The notes under the pieces: model-generated
What the model saw: only the letters and a program-made list of their open reading frames with translations
Told to the model about the DNA's origin: nothing
The model's database searches: none
Position numbers and translations under genes: made by a program
Assembly: GCF_006636205.1 (NCBI RefSeq)
Contig: NZ_VIGB01000003.1
Location: 5,892,501 to 5,956,500 of the forward strand
Source: Kitasatospora acidiphila
GTDB lineage: Bacteria > Actinomycetota > Actinomycetes > Streptomycetales > Streptomycetaceae
Direction of reading: 5' to 3'
Length of the DNA: 64,000 bases
In this document: piece by piece, positions 46,105 through 56,188 of the stretch
Layout: the number at the start of each line of letters is the position of its first letter
How positions within the stretch are numbered: the stretch's first letter is position 1

Positions 46105-46743
46105 GTGACGTTCCCGCAGATTCAGATGCCTGGCCTGATGACGCCGCGCGCGGCCGGTGGTGACGTGCTCGGCGGCCTGGGCGACCAGGTCTACAACCGG
46201 CTGCTCGGCGAGCGCATCATCTTCCTCGGCCAGCAGGTCGACGACGACATCGCCAACAAGATCACCGCCCAGCTCCTCCTCCTGGCCGCCGAGCCGGAGA
46301 AGGACATCTACCTGTACATCAACTCCCCGGGCGGCTCGATCACGGCCGGCATGGCGATCTACGACACCATGCAGTACATCAAGAACGACGTGGTCACCAT
46401 CGCCATGGGCATGGCCGCCTCGATGGGCCAGTTCCTGCTGACCGCGGGCACGCCGGGCAAGCGCTTCGCGCTGCCGAACGCCGAGATCCTGATGCACCAG
46501 CCGTCGGCGGGCCTGGGCGGCTCCGCGACCGACATCCGGATCCAGGCGGAGCAGCTGCTCCGGATGAAGCGCCGGATGTCCGAGCTGATCGCGCACCACA
46601 GCGGTCAGACCTTCGACCAGATCACCAAGGACTCCGACCGCGACCGCTGGTTCACCGCCGAAGAGGCGAAGGCCTACGGTCTGATCGACGACATCATGCA
46701 CAGCGCCGCGGATGTTCCCGGCGGCGGCGGCACCGGCGCCTGA
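46105..46743 (+). CDS. clpP1: ATP-dependent Clp protease proteolytic subunit ClpP1
   Basis: Serine protease subunit, 212 aa, forming the proteolytic chamber with ClpP2. Catalytic triad S106 (GMAASMGQF), H131 (LMHQPSAG) and D176 (ITKDSDRDRWF). An N-terminal propeptide-like extension (about 20 residues) is usual for actinobacterial ClpP1. GTG start, AGGTGG just upstream. A ClgR-type box and a TAGGGT -10 precede it. clpP2 follows after 56 nt, one operon. Confidence 0.96.
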   Translation: MTFPQIQMPGLMTPRAAGGDVLGGLGDQVYNRLLGERIIFLGQQVDDDIANKITAQLLLLAAEPEKDIYLYINSPGGSITAGMAIYDTMQYIKNDVVTIAMGMAASMGQFLLTAGTPGKRFALPNAEILMHQPSAGLGGSATDIRIQAEQLLRMKRRMSELIAHHSGQTFDQITKDSDRDRWFTAEEAKAYGLIDDIMHSAADVPGGGGTGA

Positions 46744-46799
46744 CCGCCCTGGCCGAGCACCCCACCACGTCGGAAACGCATCCGGAGGACCAACCCGCC

Positions 46800-47456
46800 A
46801 TGACCTTCCCCAACACTCCCGCCGGCGAGTACCTCGGCGCTCGTGCCGAGGGCCGGTACATCGTTCCGCGCTTCGTCGAGCGCACTTCGCAGGGCATCCG
46901 CGAGTACGACCCGTACGCCAAGCTGTTCGAGGAGCGCATCATCTTCCTCGGCTCGCAGGTGGACGACGTCTCGGCCAACGACATCATGGCCCAGCTGCTC
47001 TGCCTGGAGTCGATGGACCCGGATCGCGAGATCCAGATGTACATCAACTCGCCCGGCGGCTCCTTCACCGCGCTGACCGCGATCTACGACACCATGCAGT
47101 ACGTCAAGCCGGACATCCAGACCGTCTGCATGGGCCAGGCCGCCTCGGCCGCCGCCGTGCTGCTGGCGGCCGGCACCCCCGGCAAGCGGCTCGCGCTGCC
47201 GAACGCCCGGATCCTGATCCACCAGCCGTACACCGAGACCGGCCGCGGCCAGGTCTCCGACCTGGAGATCCAGGCCAAGGAGATCTTCCGGATGCGCGAG
47301 CAGCTGGAGGAGATGCTCTCCAAGCACTCCAACCAGCCCATCGAGAAGGTCCGCGACGACATCGAGCGCGACAAGATCCTCACGGCCGAGGAGGCCCTGG
47401 AGTACGGCCTGATCGACCAGATCGTCTCCACCCGCAAGGCCTCGCTCAGCGACTGA
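46800..47456 (+). CDS. clpP2: ATP-dependent Clp protease proteolytic subunit ClpP2
   Basis: 218-aa partner of ClpP1 in the mixed tetradecamer. Triad S116 (MGQAASAAAV), H141 (ILIHQPYTETGRGQVSD) and the Asp in RDDIERDKILTA. The YTETGRGQVSD loop distinguishes ClpP2 from ClpP1. ATG start with GGAGG 11 nt upstream. Terminated by a strong hairpin, so clpX has its own promoter. Confidence 0.96.
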   Translation: MTFPNTPAGEYLGARAEGRYIVPRFVERTSQGIREYDPYAKLFEERIIFLGSQVDDVSANDIMAQLLCLESMDPDREIQMYINSPGGSFTALTAIYDTMQYVKPDIQTVCMGQAASAAAVLLAAGTPGKRLALPNARILIHQPYTETGRGQVSDLEIQAKEIFRMREQLEEMLSKHSNQPIEKVRDDIERDKILTAEEALEYGLIDQIVSTRKASLSD

Positions 47457-47485
47457 GCCGAGTGGCACCACCCGAGTTCCACCCG

Positions 47486-47515
47486 GGCGGGGCGTACCAG
47501 CCGGTACGCCCCGCC
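47486..47515 (+). terminator. clpP1-clpP2 terminator
   Basis: 13-bp perfect inverted repeat GGCGGGGCGTACC / GGTACGCCCCGCC with loop AGCC, 29 nt after clpP2. Region 47516-47724 then carries the clpX promoter and leader, with no further gene. Confidence 0.9.
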
Positions 47516-47724
47516 TGCCGGGCTCCGGCCCCGACACGACGGCATCTGTTCGGTATCAATTCGCCGAGGGCGTAGGGCAGAGCAGTCGAAGACGGCCGAT
47601 TCCGTGAGTTGGCAGAGTACCGTCGGATACCGAGACCTGAGCGCCCCGGCTGGGGGTGGCCGTCGGGTCCACAGCACCAGGCCCCGGAACCCCCGCGGGG
47701 CCCCTGGCGAAGGGGAAGCACCTC

Positions 47725-49011
<1,287 letters not shown>

Positions 49012-49035
49012 CGCTTCGTCGGTCATCAGACGCGA

Positions 49036-49065
49036 AAGGGGCCCCGCGGATCCGCGGGGCCCCTT
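49036..49065. terminator. Terminator between clpX and the convergent gene
   Basis: 30-nt perfect palindrome: AAGGGGCCCCGCGGA followed directly by TCCGCGGGGCCCCTT. It ends 13 nt before the stop of the convergent gene. Confidence 0.9.
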
Positions 49066-49078
49066 CGTGCTGCTCGGG

Positions 49079-49912
49079 CTACTTCGGCACCTCGGCGACC
49101 GCGCGGAACGCGCGCAGGTCGGAGGCGGCCTTGTCGAGCGTCGGCGGGCCGCTCTTGAGGGTGGTCTGCTGCATCGCCACCAGCGAGCTGTTGTCCACCC
49201 AGATGCAGACCGCGTCGGTCTCCTTGGTGCTGGTGGTGAGGTCCTCGCAGCTCATCCTGCCGCCCTGGGGACCGGGGTCGGGGTGGGTGCGCGGGCCGGT
49301 CGTGCCGCCCTTGCCGACGGCAGCCAGCTCGAAGCTGCTCCAGAAGCTGGTCTCCTCGGCGCTCGGTGAGGAGATCTTGCCGTAGCCGCCGTAGACCACC
49401 ACGGCGCGGTCCGAGAGGAGCTTGTTGTAGACGGTGGCGACCTCGCCGTCCAGGTTCTGGTCCGACTGGCCGCTGGTGAAGGCGTCCTTCAGCTTCTGGG
49501 CCAGCGGGTTGCCGTCCTCCTTGGTCAGGCCCTGGAACGACTGCGGCAGCACCACCTTCTGGGTGCCCTCCTTGGCGGCCTTGTCGGCCACCGCCGACAT
49601 CAGCACCGCCGACGCCACGCCGATGGCGACGACCACGACGGCCAGGGTGATGGCGAGGCCCTTGCGGCTCTTCTTGGGCGGCGGCGCCGGCGGGACGTAG
49701 CCGCCGGCGGCGGGCCAGCCGGTGGCCGGCTGCGGCTGGGGCGGCACCGGACCGTAGGCCGGGGGCTGGCCGTAGCCGCCCGGCTGCTGGTACGCCGGCG
49801 GCTGCCCGAACCCGCCGGACTGCCCGTAGTTCGGGGCGGGGTGGCCGTAGCCGCCCTGGCCGTAGCCGGAGGCGGGCGGTGGCGGCGCACCGAACGGGTT
49901 CTGCTCGGACAT
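49079..49912 (-). CDS. Membrane-anchored protein with Pro/Gly/Tyr/Gln-rich N-terminus
   Basis: 277-aa protein of unknown function. Residues 1-80 are a disordered PGYGQPPAYG-type repeat region, followed by basic KKSRKG, one membrane helix (LAITLAVVVVAIGVASAVLMSA) and an exported domain of about 165 residues with two cysteines (MSCEDL and AVCIWVDNSS) that could pair. Same design as the 4277-4855 protein, though the outer domains are not obviously related. CxxDL...CxWVD is found in several secreted actinobacterial families. ATG with GGAGGG 7 nt upstream. Confidence 0.7.
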   Translation of the reverse strand: MSEQNPFGAPPPPASGYGQGGYGHPAPNYGQSGGFGQPPAYQQPGGYGQPPAYGPVPPQPQPATGWPAAGGYVPPAPPPKKSRKGLAITLAVVVVAIGVASAVLMSAVADKAAKEGTQKVVLPQSFQGLTKEDGNPLAQKLKDAFTSGQSDQNLDGEVATVYNKLLSDRAVVVYGGYGKISSPSAEETSFWSSFELAAVGKGGTTGPRTHPDPGPQGGRMSCEDLTTSTKETDAVCIWVDNSSLVAMQQTTLKSGPPTLDKAASDLRAFRAVAEVPK

Positions 49913-50056
49913 CGGCGTTCCCTCCCAGAAATCACTCGCCGGTGCGGTCCGCCCGCCGGGCTGATCCGGCGACCCGGATCCCCGGTCGAGGGACGGCACG
50001 CTACCGTACGGCACCGACGTACTCGGGGGCCCGCGCGGTTCCGTAAACTGTGGGTC

Positions 50057-52696
50057 GTGACCGACATGACGAACCAGCGCCCCGCCGACCACCCGTCCGG
50101 GGACAACGCAGCCACCCTTCCGACGACCTACGCCCCCGGCGAGGTAGAGGGCGAGCTGTACGAGCGCTGGGTAGCCCGCGGTTACTTCGAGGCCGACGCC
50201 AAGAGCGACAAGCCCCCGTACACCATCGTCATCCCGCCGCCGAACGTCACCGGTGCCCTCCACCTGGGCCACGCCTTCCAGCACACCCTGATGGACGCCC
50301 TGACCCGCCGTAAGCGGATGCAGGGTTACGAGGCGCTCTGGCTGCCGGGCATGGACCACGCAGGTATCGCCACCCAGAACAAGGTGGAGCAGCAGCTCGC
50401 CGAGTCCGGCCTGTCCCGGCACGACCTGGGCCGCGAGGCCTTCGTCGAGAAGGTCTGGGAGTGGAAGGAGAACTACGGCGGCAAGATCCTCGGCCAGATG
50501 CGCCGCCTCGGCGACGGCGTGGACTGGAGCCGGGAGCGCTTCACCATGGACGAGGGCCTGTCCAAGGCCGTCCAGACCATCTTCAAGAAGCTCTTCGACG
50601 ACGGCCTGATCTACCGTGCCGAGCGCATCATCAACTGGTGCCCGCGCTGCCTGACCGCGCTCTCCGACATCGAGGTGGAGCACGAGGACAGCCCCGGCGA
50701 GCTGGTCTCGATCCGCTACGGCGAGGGTGACGACTCCATCGTGGTCGCCACCACCCGGGCCGAGACGATGCTGGGCGACACCGCGGTCGCCGTCCACCCG
50801 GACGACGAGCGCTACCAGCACCTGATCGGCCGCACCATCAAGCTGCCGCTGACGGACCGTGAGATCCCGGTGGTCGCCGACACCCACGTCGACCCGGAGT
50901 TCGGCACCGGCGCCGTCAAGGTGACCCCGGCGCACGACCCCAACGACTTCGCCATCGGCCAGCGCCACGACCTGCCCAGCCTGACCGTGATGGACGAGCA
51001 CGGCGCGATCACCGTGCACGGCCCGTTCCTCGGCCTGGACCGGCTGGAGGCCCGCTCGGCCGTGGTCGGCGCGCTGCGCGAGCAGGGCCGGATCGTCGCC
51101 GAGAAGCGCCCCTACATGCACGCGGTGGGCCACTGCTCGCGCTGCCACACCGTCGTCGAGCCGCGCCTGTCGCTGCAGTGGTGGGTCAAGGTCGAGCCGC
51201 TGGCCCAGGCGGCCGGCGACGCGGTCCGGGACGGCCGGGTGCAGATCCACCCGAAGGAGCTGGAGCGCCGCTACTTCGACTGGGTCGACAACATGTTCGA
51301 CTGGTGCATCTCCCGCCAGCTCTGGTGGGGCCACCGGATCCCGGTCTTCTACGGCCCGAACGGCGAGGTCGTCTGCGTCGGACCGGACGACGAGGCGCCC
51401 ACCGGCGAGGGCTGGACCCAGGACCCGGACGTCCTGGACACCTGGTTCTCCAGCGGCCTGTGGCCGTTCTCCACCCTGGGCTGGCCCGAGCAGACCCCGG
51501 ACCTGGAGAAGTTCTACGCCACCGACGTGCTGCTCACCGGCCACGACATCATCTTCTTCTGGGTCGCCCGGATGATGATGTTCGGCCTGTACGCGATGGA
51601 CGGCAAGGCGCCGTTCCACACCGTGGCGCTGACCGGCCTGGTCCGCGACGAGTTCGGCAAGAAGATGTCCAAGTCCAACCCGAACGCGGTCGACCCGCTG
51701 GACTGGATGGACGCCTACGGTGCCGACGCGGTCCGGTTCACCCTGGCCAGCGGTGCCAACCCGGGCGCCGACGTGCCGATCGGCGAGGACTGGGTCAAGG
51801 GCTCGCGCAACTTCTGCAACAAGATCTGGAACGCCACCCGGTTCGCGCTGATGAACGGCGCCACCGTCGAGGGACCGCTGCCGGCCCCCGAGGAGATGAC
51901 CGCGGCCGACCGCTGGATCCTGTCCCGCCTCAACGAGACCGTGGCCCAGGTCGACGCGCTCTACGACGACTACCAGTTCGCCAAGCTCTCCGACGCGCTG
52001 TTCCACTTCGCCTGGGACGAGGTCTTCGACTGGTACCTCGAGCTCTCCAAGACCACCCTGGCCAAGGGCGGCCCGCAGGCCGACGCGGCCCGCCGGGTGC
52101 TCGGCGAGGTCGTGGACGTGATGCTGCGGCTGCTGCACCCGGTGGTGCCGTTCGTCACCGACGCCCTCTGGACGGCGCTGACCGGCGCCGAGTCGGTGGT
52201 GGTCGCCCCCTGGCCGAAGGACAGCGGCTACCGCGACCAGGAGGCCTCGGCCGAGATCGCCACCGTGCAGCAGGTGGTCACCGAGGTCCGCCGCTTCCGC
52301 TCCGACCAGGGCCTGAAGCCGGGCCAGAAGGTCCCGGCCGCCCTGGATCTGACGGGCACCGGGCTGGCCGCCCACGAGGAGGCGATCCGCTCGCTGCTGC
52401 GCCTCACCGAGCCGGCCGAGGGCTTCGCGCCGACCGCCTCGCTGGCGGTGGCCGGTGCCACGGTTTCGCTGGACCTGTCCGGCACCATCGACGTGGCCGC
52501 CGAGCGCAAGCGCCTCGCCAAGGACCTCGCGGCCGCCCAGAAGGAGCTGGCCCAGACCAGCGGCAAGCTCGGCAACGAGGGCTTCCTGGCCAAGGCTCCG
52601 GAGGACGTGGTGGTCAAGATCCGCGCTCGGCAGACCGCCGCCGAGGTGGACATCGCCCGGATCACCGCCCAGCTCGCCGCGCTGCCCGAGGCCTGA
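50057..52696 (+). CDS. valS: Valyl-tRNA synthetase
   Basis: Class I aminoacyl-tRNA synthetase charging tRNA-Val, 879 aa. HIGH motif HLGH at 69-72 (NVTGALHLGHAF); KMSKS at 536-540; editing domain region with TTRAETMLGDTAVAVHPDDERY and GTGAVKVTPAHDPNDF; anticodon-binding helical domain; C-terminal coiled coil (AAERKRLAKDLAAAQKELAQTSGKLGNEGFLAKAPEDVV). Start: GTG 50057, with TAAACT at 50044-50049 ending 7 nt before it, so leaderless; ATG 50066 is a less likely alternative. I see no T-box structure upstream. Divergent from the 49079-49912 gene. Confidence 0.96.
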   Translation: MTDMTNQRPADHPSGDNAATLPTTYAPGEVEGELYERWVARGYFEADAKSDKPPYTIVIPPPNVTGALHLGHAFQHTLMDALTRRKRMQGYEALWLPGMDHAGIATQNKVEQQLAESGLSRHDLGREAFVEKVWEWKENYGGKILGQMRRLGDGVDWSRERFTMDEGLSKAVQTIFKKLFDDGLIYRAERIINWCPRCLTALSDIEVEHEDSPGELVSIRYGEGDDSIVVATTRAETMLGDTAVAVHPDDERYQHLIGRTIKLPLTDREIPVVADTHVDPEFGTGAVKVTPAHDPNDFAIGQRHDLPSLTVMDEHGAITVHGPFLGLDRLEARSAVVGALREQGRIVAEKRPYMHAVGHCSRCHTVVEPRLSLQWWVKVEPLAQAAGDAVRDGRVQIHPKELERRYFDWVDNMFDWCISRQLWWGHRIPVFYGPNGEVVCVGPDDEAPTGEGWTQDPDVLDTWFSSGLWPFSTLGWPEQTPDLEKFYATDVLLTGHDIIFFWVARMMMFGLYAMDGKAPFHTVALTGLVRDEFGKKMSKSNPNAVDPLDWMDAYGADAVRFTLASGANPGADVPIGEDWVKGSRNFCNKIWNATRFALMNGATVEGPLPAPEEMTAADRWILSRLNETVAQVDALYDDYQFAKLSDALFHFAWDEVFDWYLELSKTTLAKGGPQADAARRVLGEVVDVMLRLLHPVVPFVTDALWTALTGAESVVVAPWPKDSGYRDQEASAEIATVQQVVTEVRRFRSDQGLKPGQKVPAALDLTGTGLAAHEEAIRSLLRLTEPAEGFAPTASLAVAGATVSLDLSGTIDVAAERKRLAKDLAAAQKELAQTSGKLGNEGFLAKAPEDVVVKIRARQTAAEVDIARITAQLAALPEA

Positions 52697-52716
52697 CCGG
52701 CCCCGATCGCGCGCCC

Positions 52717-52750
52717 CGAGGCCGCACCCGCTCCGGCGGGTGCGGCCTCG
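52717..52750 (+). terminator. valS terminator
   Basis: 15-bp perfect inverted repeat CGAGGCCGCACCCGC / GCGGGTGCGGCCTCG, loop TCCG, 20 nt after the stop. Beyond it, 52751-52957 is a gene-free, more AT-rich stretch with the symmetric CCGTATACGG at about 52872. Confidence 0.9.
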
Positions 52751-52957
52751 GCCGTTTCCGGATGCTTCTCAGACCGATTAGCAGCCGAATTCCACCGACC
52801 GCCAGAAAATGATCGGATTCGCATTCTCGGGGAACAACACTCGGCCATGTTTCGGTGTTCTTGGAAGGTTCGCCGTATACGGTGAGCTGCAGTTGCGATC
52901 GGTGGTGACCGCGTGCAATGGCGGTCCCGATCAACGGCGGTGACGGGAAGACATGGC

Positions 52958-53464
52958 ATGACGCGAACGCAGACAATGGCCGGCGAACTCCCCGCACAGC
53001 GGGTCGAGGAGGCCAAGGGCCGGGCCGCGACCCTGCTGCTGGCCTTCCGGCACGGCAACCAGCTCGCCTTCGACCACGAACTGGACGAGCTGCTCGCCGG
53101 GGAGGACGAGCGCGCGGTGGTCACCCTGCTCACCTGGATCGCCGCCGAGGCGGTGCGCAAGGCCTACGCCCCCGAGGTCGGCGACCGGGTGCTGCGCGGG
53201 CTGGCCCGCCGGGCACCGCAGGGCGAGGTCGGGGTCGCGGTGGACGAGGAGTCGGTGGACGCGGCCCGGCTGATCGAGGCGGTGCGCGGGGGCGACGCGG
53301 CCGTCGTGCGGGCGCTGGTGGCCGGCACCGCCGACACCACCTTCCTGCTCGGTGGCCTGCTGCAGGGCGTGGCGATGATGCTGCCGCTGGTGCCCGAGGC
53401 CGAGGTCGACGCCGTGGTGGACGAGCTGAGGGCGCGTCACGCCCCGGTCCCGGCCGGGGTCTGA
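52958..53464 (+). CDS. Hypothetical protein
   Basis: 168-aa, largely helical, acidic protein without membrane segments. Landmarks: EEAKGRAATLLLAFRHGNQLAFDHELDELLAGEDERAVVTLLTWIAAEAVRKAY and DTTFLLGGLLQGVAMMLPLV. Not recognised. Real by codon bias and by GGGAAG 7 nt before ATG 52958. Lies between valS and folC on the same strand, 113 nt from folC. No function suggested. Confidence 0.7.
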   Translation: MTRTQTMAGELPAQRVEEAKGRAATLLLAFRHGNQLAFDHELDELLAGEDERAVVTLLTWIAAEAVRKAYAPEVGDRVLRGLARRAPQGEVGVAVDEESVDAARLIEAVRGGDAAVVRALVAGTADTTFLLGGLLQGVAMMLPLVPEAEVDAVVDELRARHAPVPAGV

Positions 53465-53577
53465 GCCGCAGGCTTTGCCAAGTCTTTGCCCATGCATGGA
53501 TGGAGCTTGGGGGAGGCGCCCGGGTGCCGCCGCCCCGGCGCGTCGCGGCGCCGGGCGCACTCCGTAGACTGGGCCGC

Positions 53578-54978
53578 GTGAGCAGCAGCGCGGAGCCGAA
53601 CCCGTACACCATCCGCCCCGAGGGCGCGGACCCCGCCGAGCCGGTGACCGGTCTGCGGGAGATCGAGATCGAGCTGGCCAAGCGCTGGCCCGAGAACAAG
53701 ATCGAGCCCAGTCTGGACCGGATCCGGGCGCTGATGGACATTTTGGGTGAGCCCCAGCGTGCCTATCCGACCATCCACATCACCGGGACCAACGGCAAGA
53801 CCTCCACCGCCCGGATGATCGAGCAGCTGCTGAACACCTTCGAGCTGCGCACCGGTCGGTACACCAGCCCGCACGTGGAGTCCGTGACCGAGCGGATCAG
53901 CCTGGACGGGCGGCCGATCAGCGAGGACAGGTTCGCCGAGACCTACCGGGACATCGAGCCCTACATCCGGATGGTCGACGAGCAGCAGCCGGTCGCGCTC
54001 TCCTTCTTCGAGGTGCTCACCGGCATGGCCTACGCCGCGTTCGCCGACGCCCCGGTCGACGTGGCCGTGATCGAGGTCGGCATGGGCGGCAGCTGGGACG
54101 CCACCAACGTGATCGACGCGGCGGTCTCGGTGATCACCCCGATCTCGCTGGACCACACCGACAAGCTCGGCAGCACCACCGGTGAGATCGCCGTGGAGAA
54201 GTCCGGGATCATCAAGCCCGGCGCCCTCGCCGTGGTCGCCCAGCAGCCGCTGGACGCGGCCCAGACGATCCTCAAGCGGGCCGTCGAGGTGGACGCCACG
54301 GTGGCCCGCGAGGGCATGGAGTTCGGCGTGCTGCACCGCGAGGTCGCGGTCGGCGGGCAGCTGCTGACGCTGCGCGGCCTGGGCGGCGCCGAGTACGAGG
54401 ACGTCTTCATCCCGCTGCACGGCGAGCACCAGGCGCACAACGCGGCCCTGGCGCTGGCCGCCGTGGAGGGCTTCTTCGGCGTCGGCGCGGCCCGCCAGGG
54501 CCAGCTGGACGTCGACAAGGTCCGCCAGGCCTTCGCCGGGGTCTCCTCGCCCGGCCGCCTGGAGGTGGTGCGGCGCAGCCCCACCATCCTGCTGGACGCC
54601 GCCCACAACCCCGAGGGCGCCCGGGTCACCGCCGCCGCGGTCAGCGAGGCCTTCGGCTTCACCCGGCTGATCGGCGTGATCGGCACCAGCGGCGACAAGG
54701 ACGTGACCGGCGTGCTGGAGGCCTTCGAGCCGATCCTGGCCGAGGTGGTGGTCACCCAGAACTCCACCCACCGGGCGATGGCCGTGGACAGCCTGGCCGC
54801 CCAGGCGGTCGAGGTGTTCGGCGAGGACCGGGTGGTCGTCGAGCCGCGGTTGGACGACGCGATCGACGCCGCCGTGACGCTCGCCGAGGAGGAAGGCGAC
54901 CTGGGCGGGGCCGGAGTCCTGGTCACCGGGTCCGTGATCACGGTGGGCGAGGCCCGCCTGCTGCTCGGGAAGAAGTGA
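53578..54978 (+). CDS. folC: Bifunctional folylpolyglutamate/dihydrofolate synthase
   Basis: Adds glutamate to dihydropteroate and to folates; Mur-ligase fold, 466 aa. P-loop HITGTNGKTSTARMIEQLL (GTNGKT at 70-75), YTSPHVESVTERISLDG (omega-loop/folate region), EVGMGGSWDATNVID, ISLDHTDKLGSTTGEIAVEKSGIIKPG (with the carbamylated-lysine segment), and C-terminal LLDAAHNPEGARVTAAAV. GTG 53578 follows TAGACT (53565-53570) by 7 nt, so leaderless. DUF4233 gene starts 1 nt after its stop and is translated with it. Confidence 0.94.
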   Translation: MSSSAEPNPYTIRPEGADPAEPVTGLREIEIELAKRWPENKIEPSLDRIRALMDILGEPQRAYPTIHITGTNGKTSTARMIEQLLNTFELRTGRYTSPHVESVTERISLDGRPISEDRFAETYRDIEPYIRMVDEQQPVALSFFEVLTGMAYAAFADAPVDVAVIEVGMGGSWDATNVIDAAVSVITPISLDHTDKLGSTTGEIAVEKSGIIKPGALAVVAQQPLDAAQTILKRAVEVDATVAREGMEFGVLHREVAVGGQLLTLRGLGGAEYEDVFIPLHGEHQAHNAALALAAVEGFFGVGAARQGQLDVDKVRQAFAGVSSPGRLEVVRRSPTILLDAAHNPEGARVTAAAVSEAFGFTRLIGVIGTSGDKDVTGVLEAFEPILAEVVVTQNSTHRAMAVDSLAAQAVEVFGEDRVVVEPRLDDAIDAAVTLAEEEGDLGGAGVLVTGSVITVGEARLLLGKK

Positions 54979-54979
54979 G

Positions 54980-55336
54980 ATGCGCACCCTCTGCTCCTCC
55001 ACGCTGATCGGCGAGGTCTTCGTGATCCTCTTCGCGGCCTGTGTCGCGATGCGGATGACGGACGTCTCCACCGGGCTGATCTGGACCGTCAGCGGCATCG
55101 CCATGCTGCTCTGCGTGCTGCTCTGCGGGGTGATCAACCGCCCGGGCGCGGTGGCGATCGGCTGGGCGCTGCAGCTGGCCCTGATCGCCGGCGGGCTGCT
55201 GCTGCCCACCATGTACGGGCTGGGCGTGATCTTCGCCGGACTGTGGTGGTGCTCGGTGCACTACGGGCGAAAGATCGACGCCATCAAGGAACAGCGCAGC
55301 CAGGCGGCCCGGGCGGCCGCCACCGCCGACGCCTGA
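54980..55336 (+). CDS. DUF4233 domain membrane protein
   Basis: 118-aa protein with four predicted helices (TLIGEVFVILFAACVAM, GLIWTVSGIAMLLCVLLCGV, AVAIGWALQLALIAGGLLL, GLGVIFAGLWWCSVHY) and a basic cytoplasmic tail. The family is actinobacterial and is regularly placed between folC and ndk, as here. Function unknown; coupling to folC (1-nt gap, GTGAGATG) suggests only co-expression. Confidence 0.88.
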   Translation: MRTLCSSTLIGEVFVILFAACVAMRMTDVSTGLIWTVSGIAMLLCVLLCGVINRPGAVAIGWALQLALIAGGLLLPTMYGLGVIFAGLWWCSVHYGRKIDAIKEQRSQAARAAATADA

Positions 55337-55431
55337 GTGTTCGCTCACGCAAGGTAGCCTCTGGGCGGCAGTACCCGGGTGGTACCCGCCCCCCGATTCC
55401 TCGTTCCCCCGATCCTCAACGGAGCCGCACC

Positions 55432-55845
55432 GTGTCCCAGCGCACCCTCGTCCTGCTCAAGCCCGACGCCGTCCGCCGCGGCCTGGCCGGCGAGATCATC
55501 AGCCGGATCGAGCGCAAGGCCGGCTGGCGGCTGACCGCGATGGAGCTGCGCACCTTCGACCGGGCCACCCTGGAGGTCCACTACGCGGAGCACGTCGGCC
55601 GCCCGTTCTACGAGCCGCTGCTGGAGTTCATGACCTCCGGCCCGTCGATCGCGCTGATCGTCGAGGGCGAGAACGTGATCCCCGGCATCCGCGGCCTGGC
55701 CGGCGCCACCGACCCGCTGCAGGCCGGCCCCGGCACCATCCGCGGCGACTTCGCGACCATCACCCGCGAGAACCTGATCCACGCGTCCGACTCGCCCGAG
55801 TCGGCCGAGCGCGAGATCAAGATTTTCTTCCCCGCGCACGCCTGA
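55432..55845 (+). CDS. ndk: Nucleoside diphosphate kinase
   Basis: Balances (d)NTP pools by transferring the gamma phosphate from ATP to NDPs, 137 aa, standard length. Starts SQRTLVLLKPDAVRRGLAGEII; phospho-histidine H117 in NLIHASDS; GATDPLQAGPGTIRGDF nucleotide-binding loop. GTG start with GGAG 7 nt upstream; a -10-like TAGCCT lies at about 55354. Confidence 0.96.
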   Translation: MSQRTLVLLKPDAVRRGLAGEIISRIERKAGWRLTAMELRTFDRATLEVHYAEHVGRPFYEPLLEFMTSGPSIALIVEGENVIPGIRGLAGATDPLQAGPGTIRGDFATITRENLIHASDSPESAEREIKIFFPAHA

Positions 55846-55898
55846 GCATTTCGCACTGCGGATGGTCCCTCGGCCTTTCCGCTGACGACCCGTCAGAA

Positions 55899-55938
55899 TG
55901 GCTGAGCCGGATCGAGTCAGGGCGACCCGGCTCAGCCA
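55899..55938 (+). terminator. ndk terminator and mreB upstream region
   Basis: 12-bp inverted repeat TGGCTGAGCCGG / CCGGCTCAGCCA with a 16-nt loop. The remaining 55939-56188 has no gene. TACGAT at 56068-56073 is a possible -10 for the mre operon, giving a leader of about 110 nt. Confidence 0.65.
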
Positions 55939-56188
55939 ACAGTGGGATTCCGATCGTCATATATGGAACTGGATGTCCCGACACGGCGTCCCAATGCCAT
56001 GAGAAGCGGTTCGGCAACGGAGAATGGACACCATGCCCACCCCGCCGACGAGTTCGCCGGGCCTGGCTACGATGGAGGCGACTCGCGGTCCACGTGTCCG
56101 CCGGCGCACCTCACGCCGTTCGCCGCTGTCCGCGTGAGGCACAATCCCCTGCCCAAGACGTCCAGTTCGGGAAGGCGTTCCATACCCC

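Noticed and set aside
49913..50056. T-box riboswitch before valS
   Set aside because: Only 144 nt lie upstream, a -10-like element ends 7 nt before the start codon, and no T-box sequence or anti-terminator is visible.
49913..52375. Minus-strand frame extending the 49079-49912 protein far upstream, opposite valS
   Set aside because: The upstream part is antisense to conserved ValS motifs; an ATG with a strong ribosome site at 49912 marks the true start.
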